From assembly GCF_905475465.1 (NCBI RefSeq), contig NC_062236.1, forward strand, positions 1,808,001 to 1,872,000: DNA of 64,000 nucleotides, written 5' to 3'. The stretch comes from Pieris napi. Lineage: Eukaryota; Arthropoda; Insecta; Lepidoptera; Pieridae. Made by a program: the position numbers and the translations under genes. This document shows positions 22,542 through 37,000 of the stretch, in pieces. Under the pieces are notes generated by a model, which was given only the letters and a program-made list of their open reading frames with translations, was not told the DNA's origin and ran no database searches. Positions within the stretch are counted from its first letter, which is position 1. Each line of letters starts with the position of its first letter.

Positions 22542-23980
22542 ATGTTGATACAAACAATTAAAGTAAACGAATTAATTAATTTTTTCAACGTTGCTTTTCT
22601 GCAATCGTGTTTAGTCTCTCGCCAATATTGCTGTGGAGTGCTCAAAATAATATCTAGTTGTTATGCATTAAATTCGCGTGCGTATCCCTTAAAGAAGTTT
22701 CATTTAAAACTGTAATACTTATGTGAGCTTAGTACAATTTTTCAATGTATAAAATTGATTTTTACTATTACGTTTCCGTCAATAATGAACCACAAACTCA
22801 TGGAAATACATTTTAATAACACGATTACATGAGATTACATTTATAACAAGTTAAATTAATATTTACATACCTATTATACTATACAATACCTCACAAGCAT
22901 TCAAAACCATTTCAGGTAATTATGGCATACAAGTTAATACAACACCTAAACTTAAATTCCCTGTCACCTACAGAATAAAGAAATAATACTAGCAGTTGTG
23001 CGACAATCACACATTCACTAATATTTCTATATATTCTAGAAAGACACACAACATTTTATGTTTAGGCAAAACAGAATCAGCGCTACCAAGCTACAATACC
23101 TAAACTTTATATTATATTGACTATATATCGTTTTATTACCCCCTTATCAATAGACCCAAAACTAACAAATTGCAACCTCGCACTGATTGGTTGAAATAAC
23201 GCACAGATATAACAATTTTGACACACAATAATCGCGACACAGACTACGCTGCTTACATTTTGATATTTCGTTAAACTTTACTTTCAAAATGACATTTTGA
23301 CAGTGCAAATTGTCAAAATTTTCATGTCTTAAGACAAGACAAGTTCTAAAATTAGTATAACTATATGTAGTAGATGAAATATCCTAAAAACATGAATGGG
23401 TTATACAATTTAATTATCTGACTATACGAAATACTATGTTATATAAAATGATTCCGTTACTTATTTCTACACAACTTAAACAAATTTAATAAAGGATATG
23501 AAAACCTTTTTGAGATTGACAAACAAGTCAAATGTTACATAGATACATTAAGACTTACAATATAAATTAAGATTAACAGATACGAACTAATTATATATAT
23601 ATAATTAATAAACAACAGAGATAATACAAACTTTTTCTTTATATTATTAAATGTATGATTGAAACCTTAGATTACATTTGGCATATTAATGTTCAAACAC
23701 ATTGATTTCACTTTCTAATTTCATCTATTATTATCCTCGTCACACAAACTAAATAAAACCAACCACCTTTAATAAAAATCAGCATGTTAGTAACACTTAC
23801 AAAACTACATATTATTAAAATTCTTAATACAAATACGCACGCGATTCTCTAAACTATAAACCAATTTTAGCGAGTACATAAATGAACACGAAACAAGCCC
23901 GTAAAATTTCCTTAATTTTTAAATATATTAAGGAAATCGCCGTACTCGTAATGATTTCTGCTTATCTTGTATTAGCATAC
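22542..23980. other. Intergenic spacer between OR2 and SLC45
   Basis: AT-rich, largely repeat-free. It may include distal SLC45 3' UTR, as no AATAAA on the minus strand is convincing between the stop codon and the hAT-like element. No coding frame stands out. Confidence 0.5.
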
Positions 23981-24702
23981 CAGTGGCGGTTTTACAAATT
24001 TTCAAGGTAAGGCTGTGAAGTTTTTGCCGCCCTTGTCTCAACAAATGTCAAGTCCAAGATTATTTTTAGAATCCAACAATTTCGTTGAAATTGCACGTAA
24101 CGTATTGGGCTTGATTTTATACAAACAATCCAGTTCGCAGCCTCCAACCAGTAGTAGGACTGACATGTATGGCTTGATAGAGGGGATAGGGGAAATACAT
24201 TTTCTGCAATTTCGCTCTATTCAACTCATAGTGTGAGCTGGTGCAGAGGTCTATTACTGCTGCTTTGGGAGCGTTCAAGTATTACGTCACGCAATTTTTG
24301 GAGATTATTGACCCCCCCAATGTAACGCGCCGGAACTTTTTCTGTACCCAATAGTAAAACGTTTCGTGACCACCAAAGTGACTCTCTATACCTAAAAGTT
24401 ACCATTATGTGGTGTAAAAAAACTGGAAAGTCGAAAATAATATAAACAATAACGCGTAATTCAATCCCCGCCACGTATCGTAACGTTTTACAAAAGGACC
24501 CCCCCCCCAAATTCGTTACGTAATACATACTTGAACGCTCCCTTTACTCAAGAATAAACTTTGCCTTGCTACACCAAATCTATAAGTGACACATTTATTG
24601 CAGCCTTCTATCTGTAAAACATCTAAAAACCGTCATGCAGGTAGCAAATAAAATCTCTTCCCAAATTTGCCACCCTCCAGCCTTCTAGTAAATCCGCCAC
24701 TG
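23981..24702. mobile_element. hAT-like non-autonomous element, interrupted by a MITE
   Basis: Terminal inverted repeats CAGTGGCGGTTTTAC and GTAAATCCGCCACTG. Flanks AGCATAC and AGCATCAC look like a decayed 8-bp target duplication. It ends 139 bp past the SLC45 stop codon. Confidence 0.68.
24267..24542. mobile_element. MITE nested in the hAT-like element
   Basis: Terminal inverted repeats GGGAGCGTTCAAGTATTACG and complement; flanked by TTT on both sides. Contains two C-rich runs near the ends. Confidence 0.75.
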
Positions 24703-24841
24703 AGCATCACGATCATAGAAATCAATAATCCGTAACGAAGGTTACATATATACAAATATCCCTATAATTCTACCTAAAGTACATACAAATTCATGTAAGT
24801 GAGATCCAGAAATTTAACCATATGACACAGAGAGATTCAGA

Positions 24842-25060
24842 TTAGAGCTCCAAATAGGTAATTTTAGTTGCAGTAATAGCAGCAGCACCAGCTAAAGAGG
24901 CTGCTACACCGACCACAGCCGCCGTGGACCCAGTCAGCTTCACAGCGAAGCCCATAATAAATGAAATTAGGAGCTGGGCGACGAATACACAACTGCTGAT
25001 CACAGCAACATCTGTACCGATACCTCGCTCTTCACCGCAGCCACCTCCTTCGCTATCCCA
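24842..25060 (-). CDS. Slc45-1: SLC45 exon 9 (C-terminus)
   Basis: 219 nt after TTTACAG, ending TAA at 24844-24842. It encodes the conserved GIGTDVAVISSCVFVAQLL and the final membrane segments. Confidence 0.93.
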   Translation of the reverse strand, partial: WDSEGGGCGEERGIGTDVAVISSCVFVAQLLISFIMGFAVKLTGSTAAVVGVAASLAGAAAITATKITYLEL

Positions 25061-28000
25061 CTGTAAAGTAAAGACACTGTTAATAAATGTTTCTTGTACC
25101 TTCGAAAAAGTCTTGGCAAAAAAGTGTTTTCTATAATACAAAGAAAATCCTGAATATAATAAAATTTAGATAGCATTTTTATCGTGTGATAGAAAATAGT
25201 CTAAATCATTAGGATTAAGTGTTAAGTCTGACTCCTGAACGTCAAAAATGTATTGAATGTTACGGGAGTAAGTTCGCGCTAAGTCTTGATTCTGAGGCCC
25301 TCATTAAATTAACCCCAACTATATATCAAAAACTACGCAACTTAGGTACAATATTTAATGCCTAATTGCTATTTTTTAACTGATTTAATAATTCTAATTT
25401 ACATTAACTCTTAAATAAAATTTACAATATATTCGAGTACATTAAACTGGCATAAAAGTTAGTTTATCCACACACATACACATATTATAATTCAAAAATA
25501 GGTAAACAAAATTGTGCATAACAATATGTTTGTAAGCTTTTCAAAAGCTCGTTAGCTGAGAAACAATTAAATTGCATTAAGTTTTGTGTAACAATGGAAA
25601 CGCTTACAGTAGACCATTAATTAGCACAAGATTTAATTACAAACCGTTAATCACTTGTAAATCTGTTTGAAGTCGCTATTATTATAAATAAGGTGTTGAA
25701 TTCATGAAGGATACTTTGAAGTGAATTTCAGAATACTCAAAATCATTTAGTAAATTCACTTCTTCCTCTATCCGCTGAGCTCACTCTATCTTCCTTTAAA
25801 TTGCAAGCGTTAAACATAACTTAGAAATTATCGTGATTCCTGTGACCTTTATATATATTTTTGTTATTTATCTTTTACTTTTGAATGTTTAAGTTATTGA
25901 ATATTATTTGTAGCCATTTCTCTATTTATTATTATTATTTAACTATTCCTTACAGTCTGGATGAGAGCGAATTCGCTTATAATAATTGGAACTCCTGTAT
26001 GTGGAACCAGCTTCCGAACCAATTTAATTTAGGGCCCTTCAACAAAAGAGCATACCCATTCTTAAAAGGTCGGCAACACACTCGCGAGCCCTTTGGCATT
26101 GAGAGTGTCCATGAGCGGCGGTATCACTTAACATCATCACAAATAAACCACTGTTCTGTCTTTAAGCCTAAAAATTTAATTTATTACAAATTATTTACCA
26201 TTCCTGTTGCATGGTAGTGCGCGACCAGGAGGTAGGGCATCGTGAAAAGCGTAGAGTACATGATACCAGCTGTCCAGCTGAACAGGAGCACTGCTGTTTG
26301 GGTCCTCAAGATGCAGAGCAGCATCATACCACAGCTGTAAGTACACAGGCCTCCGACGTAGACTCTTTTAGCACTGTAAAATAAGTAACTTTATTTAGTA
26401 TACAATTTTTTATTACAAGATATTGATGGACAAAATAAAATTGATTCAGAAGTTAGAATGGTTTCTTTCAGACGCGATAATAATAAAACAATTATTTCCG
26501 AACATTTCTGTTGTTTTTTGATTATCATTGGTTTATTTTGTTTACTAGTCTTGTAAAAACTTATATTGTGGTAATAATTCAATATAATTAGCGATTTGGT
26601 TTGAACTTTAAATGCCGATAGCCTTTACTGAAGTCTTCCTAAATTTTGTTCGAACGGTCTCGATGTAGCCTACAAAAAAAAGAAAGAATAAGTTATTATA
26701 TCTCCCGGTATTTTATAATCGATTGAAAAGACAAGTCGTAAATACTGCAGACAAAGTTTTAATTCGCCTGACTAAACAGACGTAATAAAAATAAAACATT
26801 GCTAATTAAATTACGTCAGGCGCTAAAATTGTTAGCGTCTTAGAAGCCGCATAATGTCTTTAATGAAAGTCAAGATCCAAGGGTTATGTCATTACAACTG
26901 CGACCAGGGACAAGGTTATAGATTAAACAGTAACTAAGAGAACGTAAATATTTTAATAAAAATTAAAGATATTTATTAAATCGTCTATAGGGAAGTTGAG
27001 TCTTATAATTGATCAATGATTTATAAATTGAATATAGTAAATTTATAATAGAGAGATATTTTTAATATTACTTATAACAATATTAAGGATTAATTAAATA
27101 CATTACTAGCTATAAAATTAACTAATTCATGTAGATTAGAGTTCAATTGACAATATTCTATTAAAATATTTGTTTGAAATGTCTGGGTTTCATAAGTTTT
27201 GTTATGATATGCAACAATACAAAATTATTAGTTTAAGATATTTTTGTTTTGTTACATGTGATATCGATTATAAAAACGTCCAATGTCACAATGAAGCCAA
27301 ACTTAGTATCAGCCTAGTTTGTAAGGTTTCCAAATCTAAATAATCCATAAAAGCAATTAATAGTACATAAATAGGCTTATTTAATTAAAGTATAAGTTAT
27401 TAAATCACAATGGAACGCACTTATACACATAAGCAAGACTGAAAGAAAGATAGAGAAAAAGACCTATTGGGACAGAGATTAGGTAGGAGATTTGCAAGAG
27501 ATAATATGAATTAAAGTGCCTGTGCCGTTCAAGCTAAAAATAAGTTTTAATTTCGCTTCTTTTTTGTAATAGTAGGCAAACGGGCAGGAGGCCCATCTGA
27601 ATAAATGATACCGCTGCCCATGGCCACTTACATTGCCAGAAGGCTCGAAACCGCGTTGCCGGCCTTTCAAGAATTGGTACGCTCTTTTTTTGAAGTTGCA
27701 AAATAATAAGGAAAAATGGATGCCTCATTAGTGTAACGCAGTAGAAAAAAGAAACTGAGTTTGACATAAAAACGGAAAAGTATCTTCAACCTCAATATTA
27801 ATAACACATCCTTTCTATTATTGATCTCATTTATATTTAGATGATAAGAATATACGAATGTGTTGAAGAGTCCAGTTACGTAATTTTTTTATAATTTCGC
27901 TTTTAAATCCGTTAAAGGTTTTTTTAAATCGTAATACAGTTACCTATAGACTGGCAGTGCTGGCAAAATGCCACGGGCCCCCGACCCAATAGGGCCCCTG

Positions 28001-31000
28001 CCCAAGACATATTATGTTCTATGGATGAATGTGTAGTCTCCAATACGCATTGGTCTAGCGTGGGGACTACAGACCATACCCTCTTGCCTTAGAGAAGAGG
28101 CATATGGCCATTAGTGGGACATATAAAACCTGTAATTGAGTACGCTGAAAATCTCGAAGTTTATTAAAATTAAACTGAGAAACAACGTGACGATTTTTAC
28201 TGATAGGGCCCCATCAAAAGAAATTTCCACCGGCCCCAGATGGTATTGTTATGCCACTGGATAATGTTATCGTAAAATAACGAGATAAACTTACCCAAAC
28301 TTCTTAATCAGTTTCTCAATAACAGTTGAATAGCAAGCACAAGATAGAGAGTACATCGCCATCCCCCAGCAGCCGAAGCGAACGCCAGCTTCATAGTTTG
28401 TTCTACTTTCTGTGCCGACTGGCGCCTGAAAGATTATTATAGCAATTACACATAAAATCTGAAAGCGAACTGTGTTGAGCAAAATATAAAAAAATTATGT
28501 TAATATTGTTTTTATTTACGCGTATTTACTTAAAAGATAATATAATAAATCAAATAACTGGTTTACTATATGATTAATTTGCCGGCCCACAGTTTTTTAA
28601 GCCTCTTTTCACCGTAATTAATAGGCAATGTCGTTTAGTACTTGAAACAAGTTTATTTAAATAGATAAAAAAATAATTATATTACGTACATATGTTATTT
28701 CAGAATACTTTTGGAATTTAGTTATTAGGTACTCAATCCTTTCTATGGACTGCATTCTTTAAGAATAAGGTAATATTTCTATTTTTAGCAAGAGTTTTAA
28801 TCTATAACACTTTATCTTTGATGACATTATAGAAATTTTCCCTATCATGATTGATCGGGCAAAAGTCCACGTTAAGTTCCATTGGGTTTTTCGCGAGGAT
28901 AATATAATTTCACAGAAAACTCAACAATTTCTCAATGATTTAATGGAGCGGTGTGCTGACAATTCTTCTGAGTGCTATCGGAGCAAGCTATAGCAAACTT
29001 CATTAACATCCCTCTAACGGTTAGTGCGAACGATTCATTTTAAGCGACATCAAAACACGTCATATATGTATAATCCATAAATTATTATTTGTGTGAAGAT
29101 ATTATCTTCTGCTTTTGTTATTTTTACCATTTGCTATTTTAAAATGGTAATGTGTGTATTTTTTTATACATACTTTTAGTTATCCAAGTCAGTAGTATTG
29201 TTTTAATTTTTTTTTATGGCTCTGGTACGGTTTGTGCATTAGCCAGTGTCAAGTATAAGATTTTTTTTATAATTCGTGCTTGCCTTTAGAAATTCGACCG
29301 TGTCCTCCATGTACGGTTTAAGCACTCGCCCGGTACCGCACAACCCTCCCAAAGGCCGAGAACAAATTTAAATTAAATTAAAACTTGCCCTCGAACCGGG
29401 AATCGAACCCGGTACCCCTCACCTAGCTGCCACTTAATAAGACCGCTAGGCTATGAGGCCCCTAGTAGTATTGTTGGTGATTGTATTATTTTTAATTGTT
29501 CGCATTATTTTGTTACTACTAAATTATTCCATTCGAATATGTCCCACTGGTATATATCATATTTGAGTACTTTTGCTAGTACTTAATACTATGTCAAGCT
29601 AAAGTATGCTTATCTGACATCTGACAAATGAAAGTTTAACGTTCATCCGAAGCTGGGTTTAATGTCGAAAGTAAGGATAGCTTTTCGAGTTCCTCCTTAC
29701 AAAAATGTATTAACTTTAAAATTAATCTTACGTATTTATTAACATGGCGGACGACCACCAGGGACCTTACTGATCCACAAGAGAAAACCCGGTATACCGA
29801 GGATGCGTTGGTAGATGAAGTTGTCAAGGACCTTGAAACAATAGGTGATCGAAGTCGGACGCAAGAAGCACGAGATAGACTATAATGACCAAATATACTT
29901 GGAGGCTAAGGGGCTGTATCCATTTATAATGATGTTGGTTTAATTATCTAGCGTGACAAGTTATTGTTATTTACGTTTCCTCAATTACATTATATTTATA
30001 AATAACTTTGAACGTAACATATAGACTATGTAATCTTGAAGTCAACAAGTATTTCACACTATGACTAAGACTTATCTGATACCGTGAAGTTCTGTGATGA
30101 TCTTCTTAATCCCCTACTAACACTTGTTCTGAGTCACAATTATTATAAATCTTTAGCAGAAAATTTATAACTTTAATATGATTTACACAGATGACTGATG
30201 ATTAACGTAAAACTATTTCTTCGATTTCGATAGTTTTTTCTTGTTAGAGGAATTTTCGCGGTGGTCTTATCTAAGTCAAAATCTTTGTACTGTGATGGGT
30301 AAACCTTGCTCTGCCTTCTTTCTTTCAGTCAAACTCTTCATTTCTGAAGGTCGTGTTAGTGGCGCCGCACAACTTCTGTTTGCTCTGCCTAGTGTTATAT
30401 TAGAGTTATGGAATTCTGTGGTATCCTTTTGAAAGCCAGCAATTCTACTGAAGGAGACAGCAGAACGAGAGAGGAAGCGTCTAGGATGAATCCTAGGTTT
30501 ACAAGACGCGGAGTAAATAGAAGAAGATATGTTTGAAGATACTGCACTGGTGGTTTGGAGCGTGACAGCCGTTGAGGCCCTGGTAGAATGCATGAGCGAC
30601 CCTGGGGCCTCTGTAACGCGGCGTTGTAGGAGTCGAGTAGTTTTGGGTGGGTTTAGTGGGTATTATACACCCAGTCTCTGGACAGCAGAGATTTGAAAAT
30701 CCGGCAACGTACTCCTTAGCAATGTATCCACGGGTATCACTTAAAATCAAATGAACTCCAAAAATACATATTACTTACAGCTGGATTTCCACCATACACA
30801 GCTTCGCCGACGAAGTCTGTGAAGTACAACGAATAGCAGACATGCGCCATCCAGCAGAATAGATTAGTCAAACAAACGACTCTCATTGACTTGGGCATCA
30901 TGACTATGGACCTCAGATAGTGTTTTAGGGAAAGAGGCTCGCCGTGGCCTTCAGGTATTGCTATTCCATTTGGAGCTGGTGGCTCTGGAGCCTGGAATAC

Positions 31001-34000
31001 AGAATAGTAAATTCAAAATCAAAACTAAAATATTTGTTCATGTATACCGTCAAAGAGAATATGTGTTAAAAAAAAATCCTAAATTTATATTTACTGACAG
31101 GTCTGAAATTATTTTATCGACTTTGATGTCCTGCAAAAACTGGTAATAATATTACATATCGCTCGCCCCGGGGTGCAAAGTCGTAAAACGACTCATTGGT
31201 CTAGTGGTTACTCGGTCAATTGGTGTATTGTCTTTAAAAAAAAAAACTCATTTTTGACTTCCGTGGGTGTACTATAACTGTATTTCAGAATTTATGCAAA
31301 ACATTTTACTATAAAAAATCACGAGGATATCTTTTCGAGGATTCTAAGGAATTTTTTTGTGCAATATTAGTAATACCCGTTTATCTCATTTTACCTCCTC
31401 TGAAATTGATCGCAACAACCATACTCGTAAAGGTAGTTTTAGTTTAGATTTTAATTTTACCACATAATCTTAAAAGTTTATGCGACAGTTTAAAAACAAA
31501 TGAAATGATTATCTCTGTTTCACCAAGGTCATAATATTTCCGCGAAGAGTGGTAATAGATTTTAAACATCGTCAAAATGTGCGGTTCCTGTGTCGTCCGT
31601 AATTATGTTTAAACAGTGAAACAATCGTTTTTGCTCTTCAGTCTTATTAAATGAAATAATGTAATGTAAATTTCGTTATTTTTTAACTATTTACACTAAA
31701 TACATAATAACAATGTTTAAATTGTCAAATAGGAAAAAAAAGCTTTAATTTGACATGTATAATTGTATATGCAATGTAGTTAGTATCCTAGTAATAATAG
31801 CACTACCTTCTTTTATATTTTCTGAAAAAATAGATTTTGCTTTTACGACTTTGTTCAGGCAAGCGATATGTTGAGAATAAACTAAAAACTTGTCTATTAA
31901 TTATGTATTTATTAGAAATATTCAATTCCAGCCCACAAATATACAGTATTCATAACAAATATTAAAAAAAATATAAATAGAAAAAACTGAAACGTTTTAA
32001 AAATAAATGTATTTATTCATTTCCCACCCTAATGCAACTAGTATCTGCAATAATATGAAAAGAGATAACGAAATAACCCTTTTTGTTATATTATGGTCGA
32101 TTTAGGAAATACACAATGCCCATACATGAAAAACATCCAGTTGCCATATTTACCTCAGAACCATCCAACGTTCCATAAGTTGAACAATCCCTCATCAAAC
32201 CTTCCTCTTCAAGAGTCCCATAGCTGGACACATCTTTTCTCAGATTATCTCTTACAAGTTGCTCCTGATCAGGTGGAGATTTTGATGTTTCAGTACTCTT
32301 TTTAAACTCGTCATATTGGTGCAACTCTTCCAATGGTATTTCTTTAAAACTACTAACAGTGGCTGATACACAGATCACGAAAATTATTGTGATCAATGAG
32401 AATACCGCTCTCACGTGGCCACCGAAGAAGTCTCCTGTAATTATATATGTATATGTTATGGGTATCAACATCTCTAATGCACTGAGACATATAAATTTAT
32501 ATATCTCAGTGCATTAGGTAAGGTTACCGATATACATATATCGGTTAGGAGTTTTCAAAACAGGCACCGCCTTCAGTAATATAAGACTAAAGAAGGTAAA
32601 AAAGTGCGTGCGTATAAAGTACATATTATGTCAGAAGTGAAATTTCTTTGGCAAACTAATTTTTAAGTCTAAAACTTTAGATTTCCGAGACGTAGAGGGA
32701 GAGAAAAAGGAAGATATGTTAGGAATTCAATTAATTTAACTGTCAATAAAATATTTAAAGTGTCGAAAATTAATGCATATTACAAATTTAATTTTATAAA
32801 TTTATTTCTTCGATAGTAAAAACACGTGGCATTTTAATTTACAATTCGTCATTTGAGATCAATAAATTATTTTGCATAAAATATAAAATACTAATATTTC
32901 ATAAATTCTCTTAATACGAAATTTTAATTTTAAAATAGTATTTCTATAAGGTAATTCGTCCTTCTCTTCTCTCGATCGGTTTTAATCACTCTCTCCCTTT
33001 TCTTCAACATAAACGCTGCACATCTTCGTGACGCTAATATTATTATTATTGTTTATCATCCGTAAAAATTTTACCCTCATGCGCCTAAAGAAGTTTCACT
33101 TCAAAAGTGTTACAAAAGAATATAAATTCAAAATAGAATATCGAATACAACACAGGATATTGTCATCACTCTGTGTATGTATAAGTTTACTCTGTGATGA
33201 TTATGTTGCGTCAATACGTCAAAAAAATAGAGTTTGACTGGGTGACCACTTGGCGCGATTGCTAAATACCCTTGTATGCAATGTAATATATTTTGGTCGG
33301 TTTCTATTAAAAAAAACCTGGTCTAATCCATGCACAGAACGCTTTAATAATATTGTAATTGTCAAAAATGTCAGTTGTCAAACAAAACGACAAAATTTAA
33401 TAAATTTTTAACATATTTTTAAATCGTGTTATTTACTATTAAAAGGTCACGATTTTCCACGTTACTCAATCACTGGAAGCCGGGTCAAATTTATTTATTT
33501 ACCTAGAGTGGTTTCATCCCAATTTATTCCGCCAAGCGCGTATCCCATGAAACCTCCCAAACCAGCCATTATTGTGAAAGTACTCAAGCCTCTAGCGTGG
33601 TCCTCTGAAATAAAAAGTTATGGTTATATAATAATTTATGACCTGTGCTTTAGAGGCAAGCTCTTTTAGGCTATTAATTAGTGTTGTTAGCCAAGAATGT
33701 ATCCCATACCGACCCATAATCTGCCCGCAAAACTCTGTAATCTCCTAGAGACACTTTGAAAAACAATATGCAATGATAATAGCGAGGACGTTACGTTTTT
33801 TCTAGAGTTCCTAGATGTAATCCTGATACCGTGCAACGTCTTGTGTAATCCTGGTCGCGCAGACGCTTCAGCTGGGGAACAGGGGTTCATGCGTCCTTAA
33901 GAAGTGCTGCTGGCACATCCCTGCAAACATTGTACCCGACCTCCTCCAGCTTTACAAATCAAGGCTAATTGGCCGATTCGAATGGCCCTTGCCCACCAAG

Positions 34001-37000
34001 GCCATTCCACATCATTCGTGGCCATAGAGGACCGTGATTGTAAGCGCTGATTGCGTGACGGGATGCGAACAAGTCTACGCTGTTACCGTGTCCTGCCTCG
34101 GACGATTGCTGCTGGTGCCGTGGGGTTATGCACAGCAGCGAGTCCCACATAACCCTTCACCACGAAGCAACGAGAGAGTGACGTTTCGATCGCGTGATTG
34201 GTAAGTTCAGTTACATTAGACGTTTAATCCCTTGTTGAATGCTCAAGAAGTTTGCCGGTATCTGTATCATTAATGAATCGACCTATCGAATCAAGTAAAA
34301 TTAACATATGTCGATTTTGTTAAAAAGGAACAAAAGTACACTGACTTGAGTCCAACTGGCTCTCACTTATATACAATTTCTTTCAGAAGAACTTTTTCAA
34401 CCTGAAAATAGCGAAGAATAGAAATAGCAAGAATCGTCAACGTAACGGTGTTAATCATAAAAATAATAAAGTGTTGCAAAAAGTTTTTGATTGCAAGATA
34501 TTTTACAATGTCTGTCCGGTCACTTGACTTATAAAAGTTATTAACGTAAATATTAATAGCCCCTTGAGATTAATCTCAACATGAATGAAAGTACTTACAA
34601 CATTATATAACGCTTATTATCCGTTCAATCTTAGCGCTAAGCTAATAATAGCTCTACGTCATACAAAATTACACTGAAGATAAGCTGAATATGTAATTCC
34701 ACTATCGGTAATATTAAAAAAAAACAGGTTTTATAAATTTAATTTGTAGGTGTAATAAGAGAGATATACTGTATAGATCCAATAAATGTGATGTATTGTT
34801 GTATTGTCTTTTATTGACATAACTTTTACACATTGAAAGAAAATACGTTTTTACCGGATTGAAGTTATTATTATAAATTTACAATTGTTGTAATTTTAAA
34901 TTTCTACGACGTTTCGCGTGCTTTACAGCGTGCGTGGTCACGGTGTCCTCTATTTTCGCGGATTTCTGCCAAAACCCACCAACTTTTAGTCGATACCAAC
35001 TCCGGGGAAAATAATATACTTTGTTTTTCAATGTAATCTGTTTTGGTTTTGTGTATTGACTAAAGTGTAACAAGACTTCATCATTTCAAAAATTTTATCT
35101 TTCGCCTTATTCTACGTTTGTAGAAAAAACGTTGACTATAGCTAATTTCAGGGTGACGATTTTTTGTGACGGTGTGCGCGCGCATCGTAAAAATTTACTC
35201 TCATCATTTTTCCCTAACGCGCCAAAAGAAGTATAACTTCAATAAAATAAAAGTTCTATATTAAAATATAAGTTGTTCATCGTCAATAATTAATACATAA
35301 TTCCAAATACACATTTGGATACCAATTTTACAATCAAGGGCTAAAAGCAGACGAGAAGAACCTCTCCGTCACTATGCCCATAAATCCAAATGGGTACTGA
35401 ATTCCCATTCAGTACCTTACTACTCTTTGAACTAAAAACCAGGGATGGTTTTATAAGAGTATAGTTACAAGTACTTTTTGTAATGTATGTCGTACAACCA
35501 AACTTAGTAAGTATCTTTAAAATAATATAAGACAGCTATTTCATATTATATGCGATTGTTAAGCGATATGTCAACTTAGTCAAAATTCTACGATGGGTTT
35601 TTTATAAGTTTTTGCTATATAACATTTTTCTCATGTATATCATACATATTAATATATACATACATACATTATAGTTAAATACATACATATGTATTTATTA
35701 ATATGCAAATTGTGTTAGGTAAAATATATTCCAACTGCTTATCAATGATAAATATCCGTACGGAAAATACCAAAATAATTCAAGATAAATCAATCACTGC
35801 GAAAGAAAAGAGATAGATAGTGTTGTGTTGAAAATGGTAAGCACAGTATATTTCGTACAGTGGATTACGAATAAACTAATTAGTTAATAAAAGCTCGTAC
35901 AGAAAGTCAATGCTTCTAACATTAAAACCCAAGAGAGCCTCGGAAAGTTTTATTCATTTCTCTACGAATAGAACCTATCAAAATATCTGAGCAATAGATG
36001 GCGGTATTTATAATAAAATCTGTATTAATTTTTAAGAATTTATGCTTTTAATTCCCACATATTAACACTAAGAATTTTAAAGTTCAAGCCCTAGGACGAT
36101 TACATTGCGTACAACAATCTGATCAGCCTGTGACTGACACAAGTCAAAGATTTTTTGGTCATAGTGCAGTTTCGTTCATTCAAATCAAATCATATCAAAA
36201 TCATTTATTCATTTAGGTAACACAAAATTACACTTATGAACGTCAAAAAGAAATACATATTAAATGCTTCTAATTTTACATTTACTGCCAGTTCTCAAAT
36301 CAAGGGCGTAGAACGGAAGAGAAGAACTGGCAATACACTCTCCGCCACTCTTTTTAATCGCCAAGTTTTTTGTTTTACGCAATGTTTATAAGAAGCTGCA
36401 ACCATTACTCCATGTTCCACATGACATCTTAAGTAATTAATAATAATAAAATAAATTAAAAACAAAGATTTGTCCTCTTACATTCTCGTGGGAAACAACA
36501 TGCAACTTCGTTTTTGCGCATATCCAAAGAACATTTAGTCATCTATTTTAGTCATTATCAACACTGTCAGTACATCTATCTGTCTGTATGTCTATCTTAT
36601 TCGTAATAACAGACAAAAGGACCAACTGTTTGCTGAAAAACTGCACTAAAACAATACACAATCGCATAGTGTGACGTAGCCTAAAGCTAAACAAAACACT
36701 ACCTATGTCTATCAAATTAGGTTAAGGATAGCAATGCTTCTGAAAAACGATAATACTAATTAAATATTGTAATAACACAGTTATTCTATTATTATTAAGT
36801 TGCAAATAGTACGCCAAATAGATTATGTTAAGACAAAGTTTATTACGCCGTAATTATAATTCAGAGCTGTGTTGGCGTAGCTTCAGCGTGTAATTCTCAT
36901 CCCTGAGGTCGTATGTTCGATATAGCTGTGTGCGAATTTAACATTTTCTCGAACGGTGAAGGAAAACATCGTGAGAAAACCGGCTTTTTTTTATATAAGC

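Noticed and set aside
24924..25136. Plus-strand open frame opposite SLC45 exon 9
   Set aside because: Shadow of the conserved minus-strand exon.
26590..26670. Possible alternative terminal exon in SLC45 intron 7 (YIETVRTKFRKTSVKAIGI)
   Set aside because: Phase from exon 7 gives a different, short and uninformative frame; no membrane segment or conservation cue.
32093..32305. Plus-strand open frame opposite SLC45 exon 5
   Set aside because: Antisense shadow of a well-supported exon.
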